From Paludisphaera borealis (GTDB lineage: Bacteria; Planctomycetota; Planctomycetia; Isosphaerales; Isosphaeraceae), in NCBI RefSeq assembly GCF_001956985.1, contig NZ_CP019082.1, forward strand, positions 2,356,001-2,420,000: DNA of 64,000 nucleotides, read 5' to 3'. A program made the translations under genes and the position numbers. Shown here one piece after another: positions 35,402 through 43,364 of this stretch; the stretch's first letter is position 1; each line of letters starts with the position of its first letter. The notes under the pieces are model-generated. The model was not told where the DNA came from and did no database searches. It saw only the letters and a list, made by a program, of their open reading frames with translations.

Positions 35402-36724
35402 TCAGTCCGCGACGTGCGGGGCCTCGCCCCGCACCACGACCGCGGCGGCCTGTCCATTGACGGTTAAGTTGGTGTTCACGAAAATCGGATTGTCGGTCGG
35501 CCGAGGCGAACCGGTCACCACGTCGAGGGCGCACTCGGGGTCGGGATCGTCGCAGTTGAGCGTCGGCGGGATGAGCCCGCGATTGACGCCGACCAGGCTG
35601 GCGATCAGCTCGACGGCTCCGGCCCCGGACGCCATGTTGCCCATGAAGCCCTTAAGTCCCGTCACCGGCGGCGGCGAGCCGCCGAAGACCCGGTGGAAGG
35701 CCCGCGCCTCGGCGCGGTCGCCGATCTTCAAGCCCGAGCCGTGGGCGTTGACGTGTCCGATCGCATCGGGGTCGAGCCGGGCCTCGCGGAGGGCCGCCTT
35801 GATGGCGGTCGCCGTGCCGCTGCCGTCTGGGTCCATGCCGCCGGTCGCCATCGCGTCGCAGCCCGAGCCCGAGCCCAGAATCTCGCCGTGGATCTTCGCC
35901 CCGCGCCGCAGCGCGTGCTCGCGTTCCTCCAGGATCAAGATCCCCGCCCCCTCGCCGGGCACGGAGCCGTCGCGACGGCTGTCGAACGGACGGCAGGCGC
36001 CCGAGGGCTCGCCTTCCCACCGCGACATGTTGCCGTAGAGCGCCATGCGGGTGAGGCTCAGGGGGTGGATCTTGGAGTCGGCGCCTCCGGTGATCATCAC
36101 GTCGGCCTTGCCCCGCGCGATGATCCGCGACGCCTCGGCGATCGCCAGATTCGACGATGCGTCGGCCTCGGTGATCGTGTTGCTCGGCCCCTGACAGTCC
36201 ATCAGGATCGAGATGTGGCAGGCCAGCATGTTCGGCAGATACTTGAGCAGCCAGATCGGCTCGATCACGCCGATCGCCTCGCGGCCCCACGCCGGGAAGT
36301 CGAAGCTTCCCGTCCCGGCCGACGCCATCGTGATCGCCGGCGCGAGCTCGTCGAGCTCGGTCGAGATCAGGCCGGCGCCGAGGTCGATGCCGATCCGCGA
36401 CGGCTCGACGCCGCCGTCGACGAGGCCCGCGTCGTTGATCGCGAGCTGGGCGGCGGCCACGGCGAGCAGGATGTCGCGAGCCATGTACTTCCGGCTCTTC
36501 CGCAACGCGTTGCGGAACTTCGGAAGGGCGTAGCCCTTGAGAAAATCAAAGTCGCGGATCTCCGCGACGACGTCGGATGGCAATCCCGCGACCGGGAACG
36601 CCTCAACCCGGCGCAGGGCACCCTGCCCCGCGGCGAGTCGTTCCCAGATTCGATCCGGGGAATCGCCGAGGGGAGTGACAAACCCCAGACCGGTAATGAC
36701 CACGCGGCGTTCGGAACCAAGCAT
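35402..36724 (-). CDS. Degenerate beta-ketoacyl synthase paralogue (KS-beta / chain-length-factor-like)
   Basis: A 440-residue KAS II fold with a complete frame and full length. Where active enzymes have the TAC nucleophile, this protein reads TEADASS, so Asp188 replaces Cys (codon 36161-36163). The second active-site His is Asn363 (LKGFMGN instead of STKSMTGH), while His328 (VNAHGSG) and Lys358 remain. It cannot condense chains by the standard mechanism. By analogy with type II polyketide KS-beta proteins it probably forms a heterodimer with the adjacent active synthase and sets chain length or supports decarboxylation. Start ATG 36724; no strong ribosome site. The upstream neighbour is a dehydratase. 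Confidence 0.9.
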   Translation of the reverse strand: MLGSERRVVITGLGFVTPLGDSPDRIWERLAAGQGALRRVEAFPVAGLPSDVVAEIRDFDFLKGYALPKFRNALRKSRKYMARDILLAVAAAQLAINDAGLVDGGVEPSRIGIDLGAGLISTELDELAPAITMASAGTGSFDFPAWGREAIGVIEPIWLLKYLPNMLACHISILMDCQGPSNTITEADASSNLAIAEASRIIARGKADVMITGGADSKIHPLSLTRMALYGNMSRWEGEPSGACRPFDSRRDGSVPGEGAGILILEEREHALRRGAKIHGEILGSGSGCDAMATGGMDPDGSGTATAIKAALREARLDPDAIGHVNAHGSGLKIGDRAEARAFHRVFGGSPPPVTGLKGFMGNMASGAGAVELIASLVGVNRGLIPPTLNCDDPDPECALDVVTGSPRPTDNPIFVNTNLTVNGQAAAVVVRGEAPHVAD

Positions 36725-36903
36725 GTAAGACCCGTCGAACTCCCCGGTGTTGGCCTCGAACCCGATCCCAGCTTGCGGCTCGCCCCGCGATCCGCTCGGG
36801 CAATTATGCAGTCCAGGAATCCTTAGACTCGACCTATCCCGTAAAAATATGGGGATTTTCCGAAATTGACAAGCCCTGCGGCTTGAGAAGGGGCGCGGAC
36901 GGC

Positions 36904-37449
36904 TCAGGGGAGAGTCGGCGTGCCGTGCGGTTGACCATTGGACTCAAGGTCGTGCGTGGTTGCATCCTGCTCGCGAGCCCGCTGTTGGGCCTTGGCGAGG
37001 TCGAGCACCCCCAGCAGTTGCTGGGTGAAGACGAAGTTCTTGGGTCCGAAGATCTGGTTGGCTCGGGTGTTGTCCAGATGGGCGAAGACGATTTCCACCT
37101 CCGCCAGCAGTTCACCGTCGAGGAACGCCTTGGCGTCGACCACGGCCCCCTCAGCCCGCAGGTCGGTCAACGTCACCTCGTAGATGAGCTGATCGCCGGC
37201 GCAGGCCACGCCGAAGAACTCGGCGCGGGGAATCTTGGCGAGCACCACCTTCTCGGCGAACCCCCCGGCCTCTCCCACCAGAATCCCCCCCGTCTGGGCG
37301 AGACCCTCGATGATCAGCGAGGCCGGCATCACCGGGTAGCCGGGGAAATGATCGTGGAGATGCTCTTCAGCCAGGGTCAGGTTCTTGATCGCTCGCGCGA
37401 ACTGACCGCTTCGGAACTCCAGGAACTTGTCGATCCAGATCCATCGCAT
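36904..37449 (-). CDS. FabZ-like 3-hydroxyacyl-ACP dehydratase, copy 1
   Basis: Single hot-dog domain of 181 residues. The catalytic His34 lies in HDHFPGYPVMP and Glu48 in IEGLAQTGG, the standard FabZ pair, so it should dehydrate 3-hydroxyacyl-ACP to the enoyl form. The usual MPG is MPA here. The C-terminal tail after residue 145 (AKAQQRAREQDATTHD) is polar and longer than in FabZ (about 145-150 residues). Start at ATG 37449 is chosen because the family begins there; the frame stays open for 113 codons upstream. It lies between the ACP and the KS-beta genes. Confidence 0.9.
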   Translation of the reverse strand: MRWIWIDKFLEFRSGQFARAIKNLTLAEEHLHDHFPGYPVMPASLIIEGLAQTGGILVGEAGGFAEKVVLAKIPRAEFFGVACAGDQLIYEVTLTDLRAEGAVVDAKAFLDGELLAEVEIVFAHLDNTRANQIFGPKNFVFTQQLLGVLDLAKAQQRAREQDATTHDLESNGQPHGTPTLP

Positions 37450-37619
37450 GGTCGAGGAAACCGCCGGATTAGGATTGGGGGAGAGGTTGATCCGCCATGG
37501 ACGCGCGTAACGTCCAGGCCCGCGGACCGAGCGGGACGGCGGATGCTCGTCCCGCCGAATTGCGGTCCCCGCCCGGGTTCGTGCTTCGATCCGCCATCCG
37601 ACGCGATCGACGGCCGAGA

Positions 37620-38006
37620 TCAGGCGGCGAGCTTGCTCTGGACGTAATTGACCAGCATGTCGACCGTGTACAGGTCGCCCATCTTCTCGACGTCCGGATC
37701 GGCCTCGAATTTCGACAGATCGGCGAACGGCAGGCGGCCCTTCAGCTCGCTCAACCCCTTCGACGTCAGTCGGCCGTCGGTGATCCATTCGGGATCGGCG
37801 ATCAGGTTTTCGGGGAACAGCTCGCCCCGGGGAATCTTGATGCCGAAGTTCCGCTCGAGCCGGAAGACGATGTCGAGAAAGTCGATCGACTCGGCTCCCA
37901 GGTCGCCTTGCAAGGTGGACTCACGCGTGACGTCCTCCTCATCCACCCCCAGTGCGTCGACCAGAGTGGATTGGACCTTCTCGAAGATTTCTTCGTATGC
38001 GGGCAT
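37620..38006 (-). CDS. Acyl carrier protein with extended C-terminus
   Basis: A 128-residue carrier protein. Helix I (YEEIFEKVQSTLVDALGV) is followed by the phosphopantetheine site LGAESIDFLDIVF, where Ser40 would carry the cofactor; Asp of the usual DSL is Glu here. The four-helix ACP core normally needs about 80 residues. This one has about 45 extra residues inserted after FPENLIADPEW and before the final helix (DLYTVDMLVNYVQSKLAA), also seen in carriers dedicated to special acyl chains. The start has GAGG 5 bases upstream. It is the likely shuttle of the surrounding ketosynthase and dehydratases. Confidence 0.92.
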   Translation of the reverse strand: MPAYEEIFEKVQSTLVDALGVDEEDVTRESTLQGDLGAESIDFLDIVFRLERNFGIKIPRGELFPENLIADPEWITDGRLTSKGLSELKGRLPFADLSKFEADPDVEKMGDLYTVDMLVNYVQSKLAA

Positions 38007-38387
38007 GACATCCTCAGGAAAAGGGGGGGAACACTTTCTCGTGCTCGATCCGCTGCTCATCAGTCCGCAGGGAAGCCTATGATCAAGTCGGCTCACTTAA
38101 TCGTCGGCGGGATCGAGCAAAGAACTTCAAAGGGGCAGGATCGAAGTCGGAATCTCGACTGTTGATGAGGGAAGATCCTGGACCTTCGGCCGGGTTCAGG
38201 ATCTCGCTCGACTATTGTCGTGAAAATCGGGAAAACGTGCAACCTCATCCACAGTTAACCAATAATACGCTGAAGCTGCGTAGGCCTGATGGACTTTTTC
38301 GCCTGAACCCTTTGCGCCGATCCGGCGAATACGGAATAATCGGTCCAGACGCGGCGGATTCGGCCGCGAACAGCGGCCAGCGGCGGC
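38007..38387. other. Intergenic region between ACP and second dehydratase genes
   Basis: A 381-bp stretch without a convincing gene. It has a possible promoter for the ACP gene (separate entry) and a GGCCGC/GCGGCC hairpin at 38362-38378 just after the second dehydratase gene. The gap may split the cluster into two transcription units. Confidence 0.45.
38214..38242 (-). promoter_or_regulatory. Possible sigma70-type promoter for the ACP-fabZ-KS unit
   Basis: On the minus strand TTGCAC (38237-38242), 17 bases, then GACAAT (38214-38219). The -35 is good, the -10 has four of six consensus bases. It would give a leader of about 200 bases before the ACP start. Confidence 0.35.
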
Positions 38388-38915
38388 TCAGAGCAGCTTC
38401 ACGCCGGCGGGCTCGGGCGTTCGCGACATGGCGCGGGCCCCCACCGATCCCTTTCGCAGGGTCGAGTAGAGGTCGCGAAGGCCGGCGACGATCTGGGCGT
38501 CGGTCGCGTGCAGGAGAGGGTTGCGATCGCGAAGGTTGTAGCGGGTCAGGACGATTCGGCCCTTGACCATCTCCTGGCCGTCGATGACCCCGACCCCTTT
38601 GAACGTCGCGTTCGGAGAGTCGTCGGAGACGAGGTCGACCTTCAATTCAAGCTGGCGGCCGGGCTCGACGAAACTGCCGTACTTGATCGTCTTGGCCTGC
38701 TTCAACACGATGATGCTGTGCGCGAAATCTTCCATATCGCGGATCAGCCAGGCGGCCGCCTGCGTCAGCGCCTCGAGCATCAAGACCCCCGGCATCACGG
38801 GAAAGCCCGGAAAGTGGTCGCTCAGATACTCCTCCGCCAGCGACAGGTTCTTCACGGCGTGGAGGGAGCAACCGGGTTTGACCTCGAGAATTCGATCGAT
38901 CAGGACGAAACGCAT
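38388..38915 (-). CDS. FabZ/FabA-type 3-hydroxyacyl-ACP dehydratase, copy 2
   Basis: A 175-residue hot-dog protein with His34 in SDHFPGFPVMPG and Glu48 in LEALTQAAAW. It is clearly paralogous to the copy at 36904-37449 (same start pattern, same spacing of the catalytic pair) but keeps the classical MPG. Two dehydratases in one set could act on different chain lengths, or one could isomerise like FabA. Start ATG 38915 has GGGAG close upstream. It is the first gene of the minus-strand block, 381 bp from the ACP gene. Confidence 0.9.
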   Translation of the reverse strand: MRFVLIDRILEVKPGCSLHAVKNLSLAEEYLSDHFPGFPVMPGVLMLEALTQAAAWLIRDMEDFAHSIIVLKQAKTIKYGSFVEPGRQLELKVDLVSDDSPNATFKGVGVIDGQEMVKGRIVLTRYNLRDRNPLLHATDAQIVAGLRDLYSTLRKGSVGARAMSRTPEPAGVKLL

Positions 38916-39383
38916 GGAAGCTCCCGAAAGTAGAAGGCGAGACTCAATGGGGCTCGAATCTCGAGCCGTCCAGGATTCGGACGCCGGTCGAGAGAGTAGA
39001 GAGTGCGAAGGAGGCAGATCGGCATCTTATGCACCGGGGCGACCGATTTTCAAGGTCCCGCTCGATATTCAACGTCGCGGTCTCTAGACGTAACTCGTTT
39101 GGATGTAACATACAACTTTCCGACGCGCGGTCAAACCGCCCCATCGGGATTTCCTCCGTGGAAGCCCCCCGTCGGTCGCTCGGCCGGATCCTCCACGACC
39201 TGGACGGAAACAGCCATGCGCCCCAAAGGGATCGGACCGCGCGGTTCTCAAGGCTCGTTTTCCGCTAGGAAGACGGCTCCCGCCGCCCTATACTGAACAA
39301 GGGCGTACCCTTGATCGGTCGCCGGAAGTCGGGACGTCGGTCCGGGCTCCCTAGACGTCGCGTCTCGGCGGGGACCCTCTCTC
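38916..39383. other. Divergent intergenic region, 468 bp
   Basis: Separates the acyl-chain block (minus) from the propeller protein gene (plus). The octamer CTAGACGT occurs twice (near 39086 and 39352), and a TATACT hexamer (39289-39294) could be a -10 element for the plus-strand gene, without a good -35. Short frames here lack ribosome sites and look like chance. Confidence 0.4.
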
Positions 39384-41513
39384 ATGCTATCCAGCCTCAT
39401 CGGCCTGTCACGCGTGTTGGCCTCCTCGCTGCTGGCGACCTCGTTCGCCGCACCGCTGGAATGGTCGCCGAACGGACAATGGTTGGCCTTCACGATCACC
39501 GACCTCGAATCGACGTCGATACTTCGCGACGGTTGGTTGCTTCCGCAAGTCGAGTTGGTGTCCTCCGCTCCGGCCGCCGCCGCGGCACCGTCGCGAGTCG
39601 GGGCGAAGCACCGGGTCTGGGCGTCGAAGTTCGGGGCCAACGAGTCGGTCTTGATCGAGGAGTCGCGGTGGCCGCTCTCCTCGCCGACGTGGGGGGTGGA
39701 CGGCCGCTCGCTCATCTTCGGCCGGTTCGTTCCGGTTTCCGACGACGCCGACCAGACGCTCGTCCGCGGCCGTTACGAGGTCGTCGTCCAGTCGGGTCTG
39801 GATCAAAAGAAGGTGATCGTCGTCCTCCCCGAGCTGGACCTTGAAGCTGAGCAGCTCGCGGCGATCATCGGCTTGAAGCCGGAGATCAGCCCCGACGGCC
39901 GCTACCTGGCGCTGCCGCGTCCAGGGAAGTCGGCCGGCGTCGTGATGGTCCGGCTCGATCAGGGGGCGGTGGTCAAGACGATCGACGGCGCGCGGCATCC
40001 CTCATGGGCCCCCAACGGGCTCCGTCTCCTGTTCGTTCAGGAGCTGGAAGGACGGACCGGCGAATCCGCTCGGGTGGTGAACATCCTCAACCGCGATCTG
40101 GGCTCGGCGCGTCCGTTGAAGACCAACGTCGCCTTGCTCGACGCCCCGCCGATCTGGAGCCTCGACGGTCAATCGATCCTGGCGGTCGCCCAGACGACGC
40201 GGGCCGGGATGCACCACACGCAGGTCGACCTGGTCCGGATCGGCCTCGACTCCGGCCCGATCCTTCCCGTGATGAACTTCGAAGGGCCCCCGATGGGGGG
40301 CCCACGCAACCGCAACGCCCGCTTGCCGATGCGTCGCCCCGGTGCCGGTCCTGGGTTCGGCCAGGCCATCCCCCCCGGTCCGGCCCTCGCCGCCGACTTG
40401 GTCGTGGCCAAAAGCACCTTGAGCCTCGACCGCGAACAGGAGCAGTGCGTCGCGATGATCGAGATCGACGGCCAGGAACAGTCGATGCGGTGGTGCAATA
40501 TCCGCACCCAGAGATCGGCGAAGCTTTTCCACCCCCTCGATCTGACCCTTAAAATCGGGGCGCCCTCGATCTCTCCCGACGGCCAGACGGTTGCGTTCCG
40601 GGTCGAAGCCCCGGGCATGCTCGGGCTGCCGGCCTACTGCGACATGGCGACCGAGGCGGTCACGCTGATCGCCCCCGACGGTCCGACCCAGCGCGTCTGG
40701 CTGGAGCTGCTCGCTTCGTGCTCGGCCGACATCCTCAAGACCTGGAGCCCGCAGGCCCTGGGCGTCAAGTCCGTGGCCCGCGCGACGATCCTGCCGTCAC
40801 CCGTCGAGATCGCCGGCAACAATCCCCGCCAGATCCGACTCCGTCGCCTGGCGAAGATCGCCAACGGCCTGCTCAACCAGCCGGCCCCGGCCGACGCCCA
40901 CGATGAGCCGACCTCACAGGCCGAGCTTCGGCTGTTCTTCGACTACCTGCGAGGCGACTACTCGGCCGCCGACGCGCGTCTGGCGGCGGTCGAGGCGCGG
41001 GCCATCGATCCGGAAACCCGCCTTCGCTGGCTTTGCCTCCGCGCCCAGATCCTTATCGGGCAAGGCGAACTCGAACGGGCGCGGGGGCTCGTCGACTACA
41101 TCGCCCGCGCGACGCGGCCCCAGTCGTACGAGATCGAGGACACGCCGCTCGGACCGGTGATGGCGACCATCCCCAACCCCGCAAGCGACTGGTCGAACGA
41201 CCTGGCCCAAACGCTCCACGACGGGGCGCTCCGGCGCTCGCGCAGCCAACTCGTCGGGGGCATGGCCGACGGCGAGGGGATCGAGAACTTCACTCCCCCC
41301 GGCGTCTGGGAGGGCCTCGACGGCCGGGTGCTCGACGCCCGCCCTCAGTTCCCGTTCGTCCCCAACGAACAGGGCGACGCCGGCGAGGGATTCGACGCGG
41401 CCCGGTTCGGCGGCCGGATGCTCGTCACGCCTCCCCGGCCGCGGTTCACGGAGCCGCCGATGCCCAACGAGCCCCCCGTCCAACCGACCGCCCCCCCCGC
41501 GCCCCGGCTCTGA
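39384..41513 (+). CDS. TolB-like beta-propeller protein with TPR-like region
   Basis: A 709-residue, probably exported protein. After a weak signal segment, residues 25-420 hold WD40-like (PD40) blades with repeated phrases EWSPNGQWLAFTI, EISPDGRYLAL, SWAPNGLRLLFV, IWSLDGQSILAVAQ and SISPDGQTVAFRV, the pattern of TolB-type propellers. Residues 500-580 (RLFFDYLRGDYSAADARLA) look like helical TPR pairs. The C-terminal 90 residues are Pro-rich. Probably a periplasmic binding or monitoring protein; partner unknown. No clear ribosome site is seen before ATG 39384. It converges with the M28 peptidase gene with a 13-bp gap. Confidence 0.8.
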   Translation: MLSSLIGLSRVLASSLLATSFAAPLEWSPNGQWLAFTITDLESTSILRDGWLLPQVELVSSAPAAAAAPSRVGAKHRVWASKFGANESVLIEESRWPLSSPTWGVDGRSLIFGRFVPVSDDADQTLVRGRYEVVVQSGLDQKKVIVVLPELDLEAEQLAAIIGLKPEISPDGRYLALPRPGKSAGVVMVRLDQGAVVKTIDGARHPSWAPNGLRLLFVQELEGRTGESARVVNILNRDLGSARPLKTNVALLDAPPIWSLDGQSILAVAQTTRAGMHHTQVDLVRIGLDSGPILPVMNFEGPPMGGPRNRNARLPMRRPGAGPGFGQAIPPGPALAADLVVAKSTLSLDREQEQCVAMIEIDGQEQSMRWCNIRTQRSAKLFHPLDLTLKIGAPSISPDGQTVAFRVEAPGMLGLPAYCDMATEAVTLIAPDGPTQRVWLELLASCSADILKTWSPQALGVKSVARATILPSPVEIAGNNPRQIRLRRLAKIANGLLNQPAPADAHDEPTSQAELRLFFDYLRGDYSAADARLAAVEARAIDPETRLRWLCLRAQILIGQGELERARGLVDYIARATRPQSYEIEDTPLGPVMATIPNPASDWSNDLAQTLHDGALRRSRSQLVGGMADGEGIENFTPPGVWEGLDGRVLDARPQFPFVPNEQGDAGEGFDAARFGGRMLVTPPRPRFTEPPMPNEPPVQPTAPPAPRL

Positions 41514-41526
41514 GCGGGCGTATCGC

Positions 41527-42762
41527 TTAAAATGCGGTCATGATGATGATCCGTGCCGAATGGAGCATGCTCGCGCGTTCCGACGGAGTGATTCGACCGC
41601 GCGCGATCACGCCGTCGAGCGTCCGCAGCGTGCCGTCGATCAGGTAGATCTGGGCCGCGTTGATTTGCAGGGTCTCGCGATTGTCGCGGAGGATCTTGAG
41701 GACGTCGCGAATGGCGACGGCCTCGTCGAGCGGATGATCCGTCGCGTCGTTCCACGACGGCGGCGACGTCTCGTCGGCCACCCGCGCGGCGACTTCGTGG
41801 ATCACCTGGCTGATCTCGGTCAGCTTGGCGTAGTTCAGGGTCTCGGGCTTGTCCTCGCTGGAATGATAGCGCGGGTTCTCGCCGGTGGAGAAGAACAGGA
41901 ACGGGACCTTGAGCGACCGGAACGGCCCGTAATCGCTGCGGTTGAGCAGCAAGAGGTCGGCGCCGAGCAGCCCCACGGTCAACGGCCGGTCGCGGGCGGC
42001 CTCGGCGATCCAGGGGCGCACGGCCGGGATGTGCTCGGTCCCCATCACGAAGACGTACGGATCGCAGACGCCGCCGAGCGAACGCGCGATCATGTCGGCG
42101 GTGATGAAGAGGGTGATCTTGTCGACCGGGAACGGCGGGTGCGCGACGTAATAGCGCGAGCCGTAGAGCCCCGCTTCTTCGAGGTCGAAGCCGATGAAGG
42201 CGATCGACCGCTTGGGCCGTTCGGCGGCCGTCACCAGGCAGCGGGCGGTTTCCATCATCATGGCCACGCCCGACGCGTTGTCGTCGGCGCCGGGGTACAA
42301 CACGCCGTTGCGAACGCCCAGGTGGTCGTAATGGGCCGACACGACGATGTACTGGTCGCGCAGGACCGGGTCGGCCCCTCGAAGGACCGCGCCGACGTTT
42401 CGACCCGGGACGTTCGCCGGTGGAGTCGACGGCACGGTCTGGATGTACTGCTCCTGAAACAGCGGTTCGAGCTTGAGCCGGCGAAACTCCTCAACGAGCA
42501 GAGCGGCCGTCTTCCGCCCCCCTTCCCAGCGCCGGCCTTCGAACTCCGGCGACGCCAGCGTCTTGACCCAGCTTTCGAGCCGCGCGCGCTCGGGCTTCGA
42601 AGGGTCGGCGGCGCCGAGCGCCGTCAGTAGGCAGAGGCACGGCAAGATCGTCCGGGCGAGCCATGGCGTTGCGACCGTTGCGACGTGGGGAAAGCGGGCG
42701 ATCGGCCGAGAGGTCGTTCCCGTCGGCGCGTGCGTTGTCGAATCGAGCGGCGCGTCATGCAT
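41527..42762 (-). CDS. M28-family zinc aminopeptidase
   Basis: A 411-residue M28 (peptidase family of aminopeptidases like Streptomyces griseus AP) with hydrophobic N-terminal segment (residues 30-50, probably an export signal). The di-zinc site is present: HYDHLG, PGADDNASG, FDLEEAGLYGS with the Glu pair, the Asp in ITADMIAR and the late His in YHSSEDKPET. Start is ATG 42762 with GAGGATGGG upstream; an extra 11 codons are open before it. Likely releases N-terminal amino acids from peptides in the periplasm. The final 70 residues form a helical extension. Confidence 0.88.
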   Translation of the reverse strand: MHDAPLDSTTHAPTGTTSRPIARFPHVATVATPWLARTILPCLCLLTALGAADPSKPERARLESWVKTLASPEFEGRRWEGGRKTAALLVEEFRRLKLEPLFQEQYIQTVPSTPPANVPGRNVGAVLRGADPVLRDQYIVVSAHYDHLGVRNGVLYPGADDNASGVAMMMETARCLVTAAERPKRSIAFIGFDLEEAGLYGSRYYVAHPPFPVDKITLFITADMIARSLGGVCDPYVFVMGTEHIPAVRPWIAEAARDRPLTVGLLGADLLLLNRSDYGPFRSLKVPFLFFSTGENPRYHSSEDKPETLNYAKLTEISQVIHEVAARVADETSPPSWNDATDHPLDEAVAIRDVLKILRDNRETLQINAAQIYLIDGTLRTLDGVIARGRITPSERASMLHSARIIIMTAF

Positions 42763-42870
42763 AACCCATCCTCGGGGCCTCGAAACCGTCCGCATTTTTG
42801 TCGCGCGGGCGGATTTCGTGTGGCATGTTTAGTCTCGGTTTGGGAACAGTTCCCTACACGGAGGTGGAAC

Positions 42871-43212
42871 GTGTCGCGATGCTCATGGATTAAGGCGTTC
42901 GCGCTCGCCCTGGCGTTTTGGGGCTTGAGCGGGCTCAACTCGGCGAAGGCCCAGGACTGGAACGACTACTTGCACTGGCCGTACGTGCCGCCGCAGGTTC
43001 CAGGCAACGGCTTCGAGTACAACGGACTTTACGACGGCTGGTACAAATACCCCCGCGAGCAGCGCATCGTGCCCCAGATTCAGGGGCCGTACTACCGCAA
43101 TTTCTACGGCGGCAAGCGCGTGTTCGGCATCTTCCGGCATCCCAACGGCTGGCACGACTGGAACAAGAAGCGGTTCTACGAAGGCAACCACTTCACGCTC
43201 GACGTCTTTTGA
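42871..43212 (+). CDS. Small secreted aromatic-rich protein of unknown function
   Basis: A 113-residue protein starting at GTG 42871 with GGAGG 6 bases upstream, which decides against the longer open frame. A signal peptide (IKAFALALAFWGLSGLN, cleavage after AKA) is followed by about 85 residues very rich in Tyr, Trp, Phe and Pro (WNDYLHWPYVPPQVPG, YDGWYKYPREQR, GPYYRNFYGGKRVFG, KRFYEGNHFTLDVF). No family is recognised. The aromatic content suggests a structural or surface protein, but this is a guess. It stands alone between a divergent peptidase gene and a terminator. Confidence 0.75.
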   Translation: MSRCSWIKAFALALAFWGLSGLNSAKAQDWNDYLHWPYVPPQVPGNGFEYNGLYDGWYKYPREQRIVPQIQGPYYRNFYGGKRVFGIFRHPNGWHDWNKKRFYEGNHFTLDVF

Positions 43213-43293
43213 TCGTGATCGCCTGATCGCGATGAACGCCGTGCTGGAATGCCGGGCGCCCCTCGAATCTCGTCCAGGGTGCTCCCTGTGAGT

Positions 43294-43338
43294 CGCCCCG
43301 CGCCGCTCCTTTTCCCGAAGGAGCGAGTCCGCGGGGCG
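43294..43338. terminator. Bidirectional terminator hairpin
   Basis: Stem CGCCCCGCG (43294-43302) with CGCGGGGCG (43330-43338), and an inner stem GCTCCTT (43305-43311) with AAGGAGC (43318-43324). It lies between two convergent genes, and the T-rich loop side can serve both directions. Confidence 0.7.
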
Positions 43339-43364
43339 GTTCCGTTTCGATCCCGGAGGCCGGC

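Noticed and set aside
35402-36724. Idea that the second ketosynthase is a frameshifted or decayed gene
   Set aside because: The frame is full length with conserved structural motifs; only active-site positions differ, which points to a functional KS-beta role.
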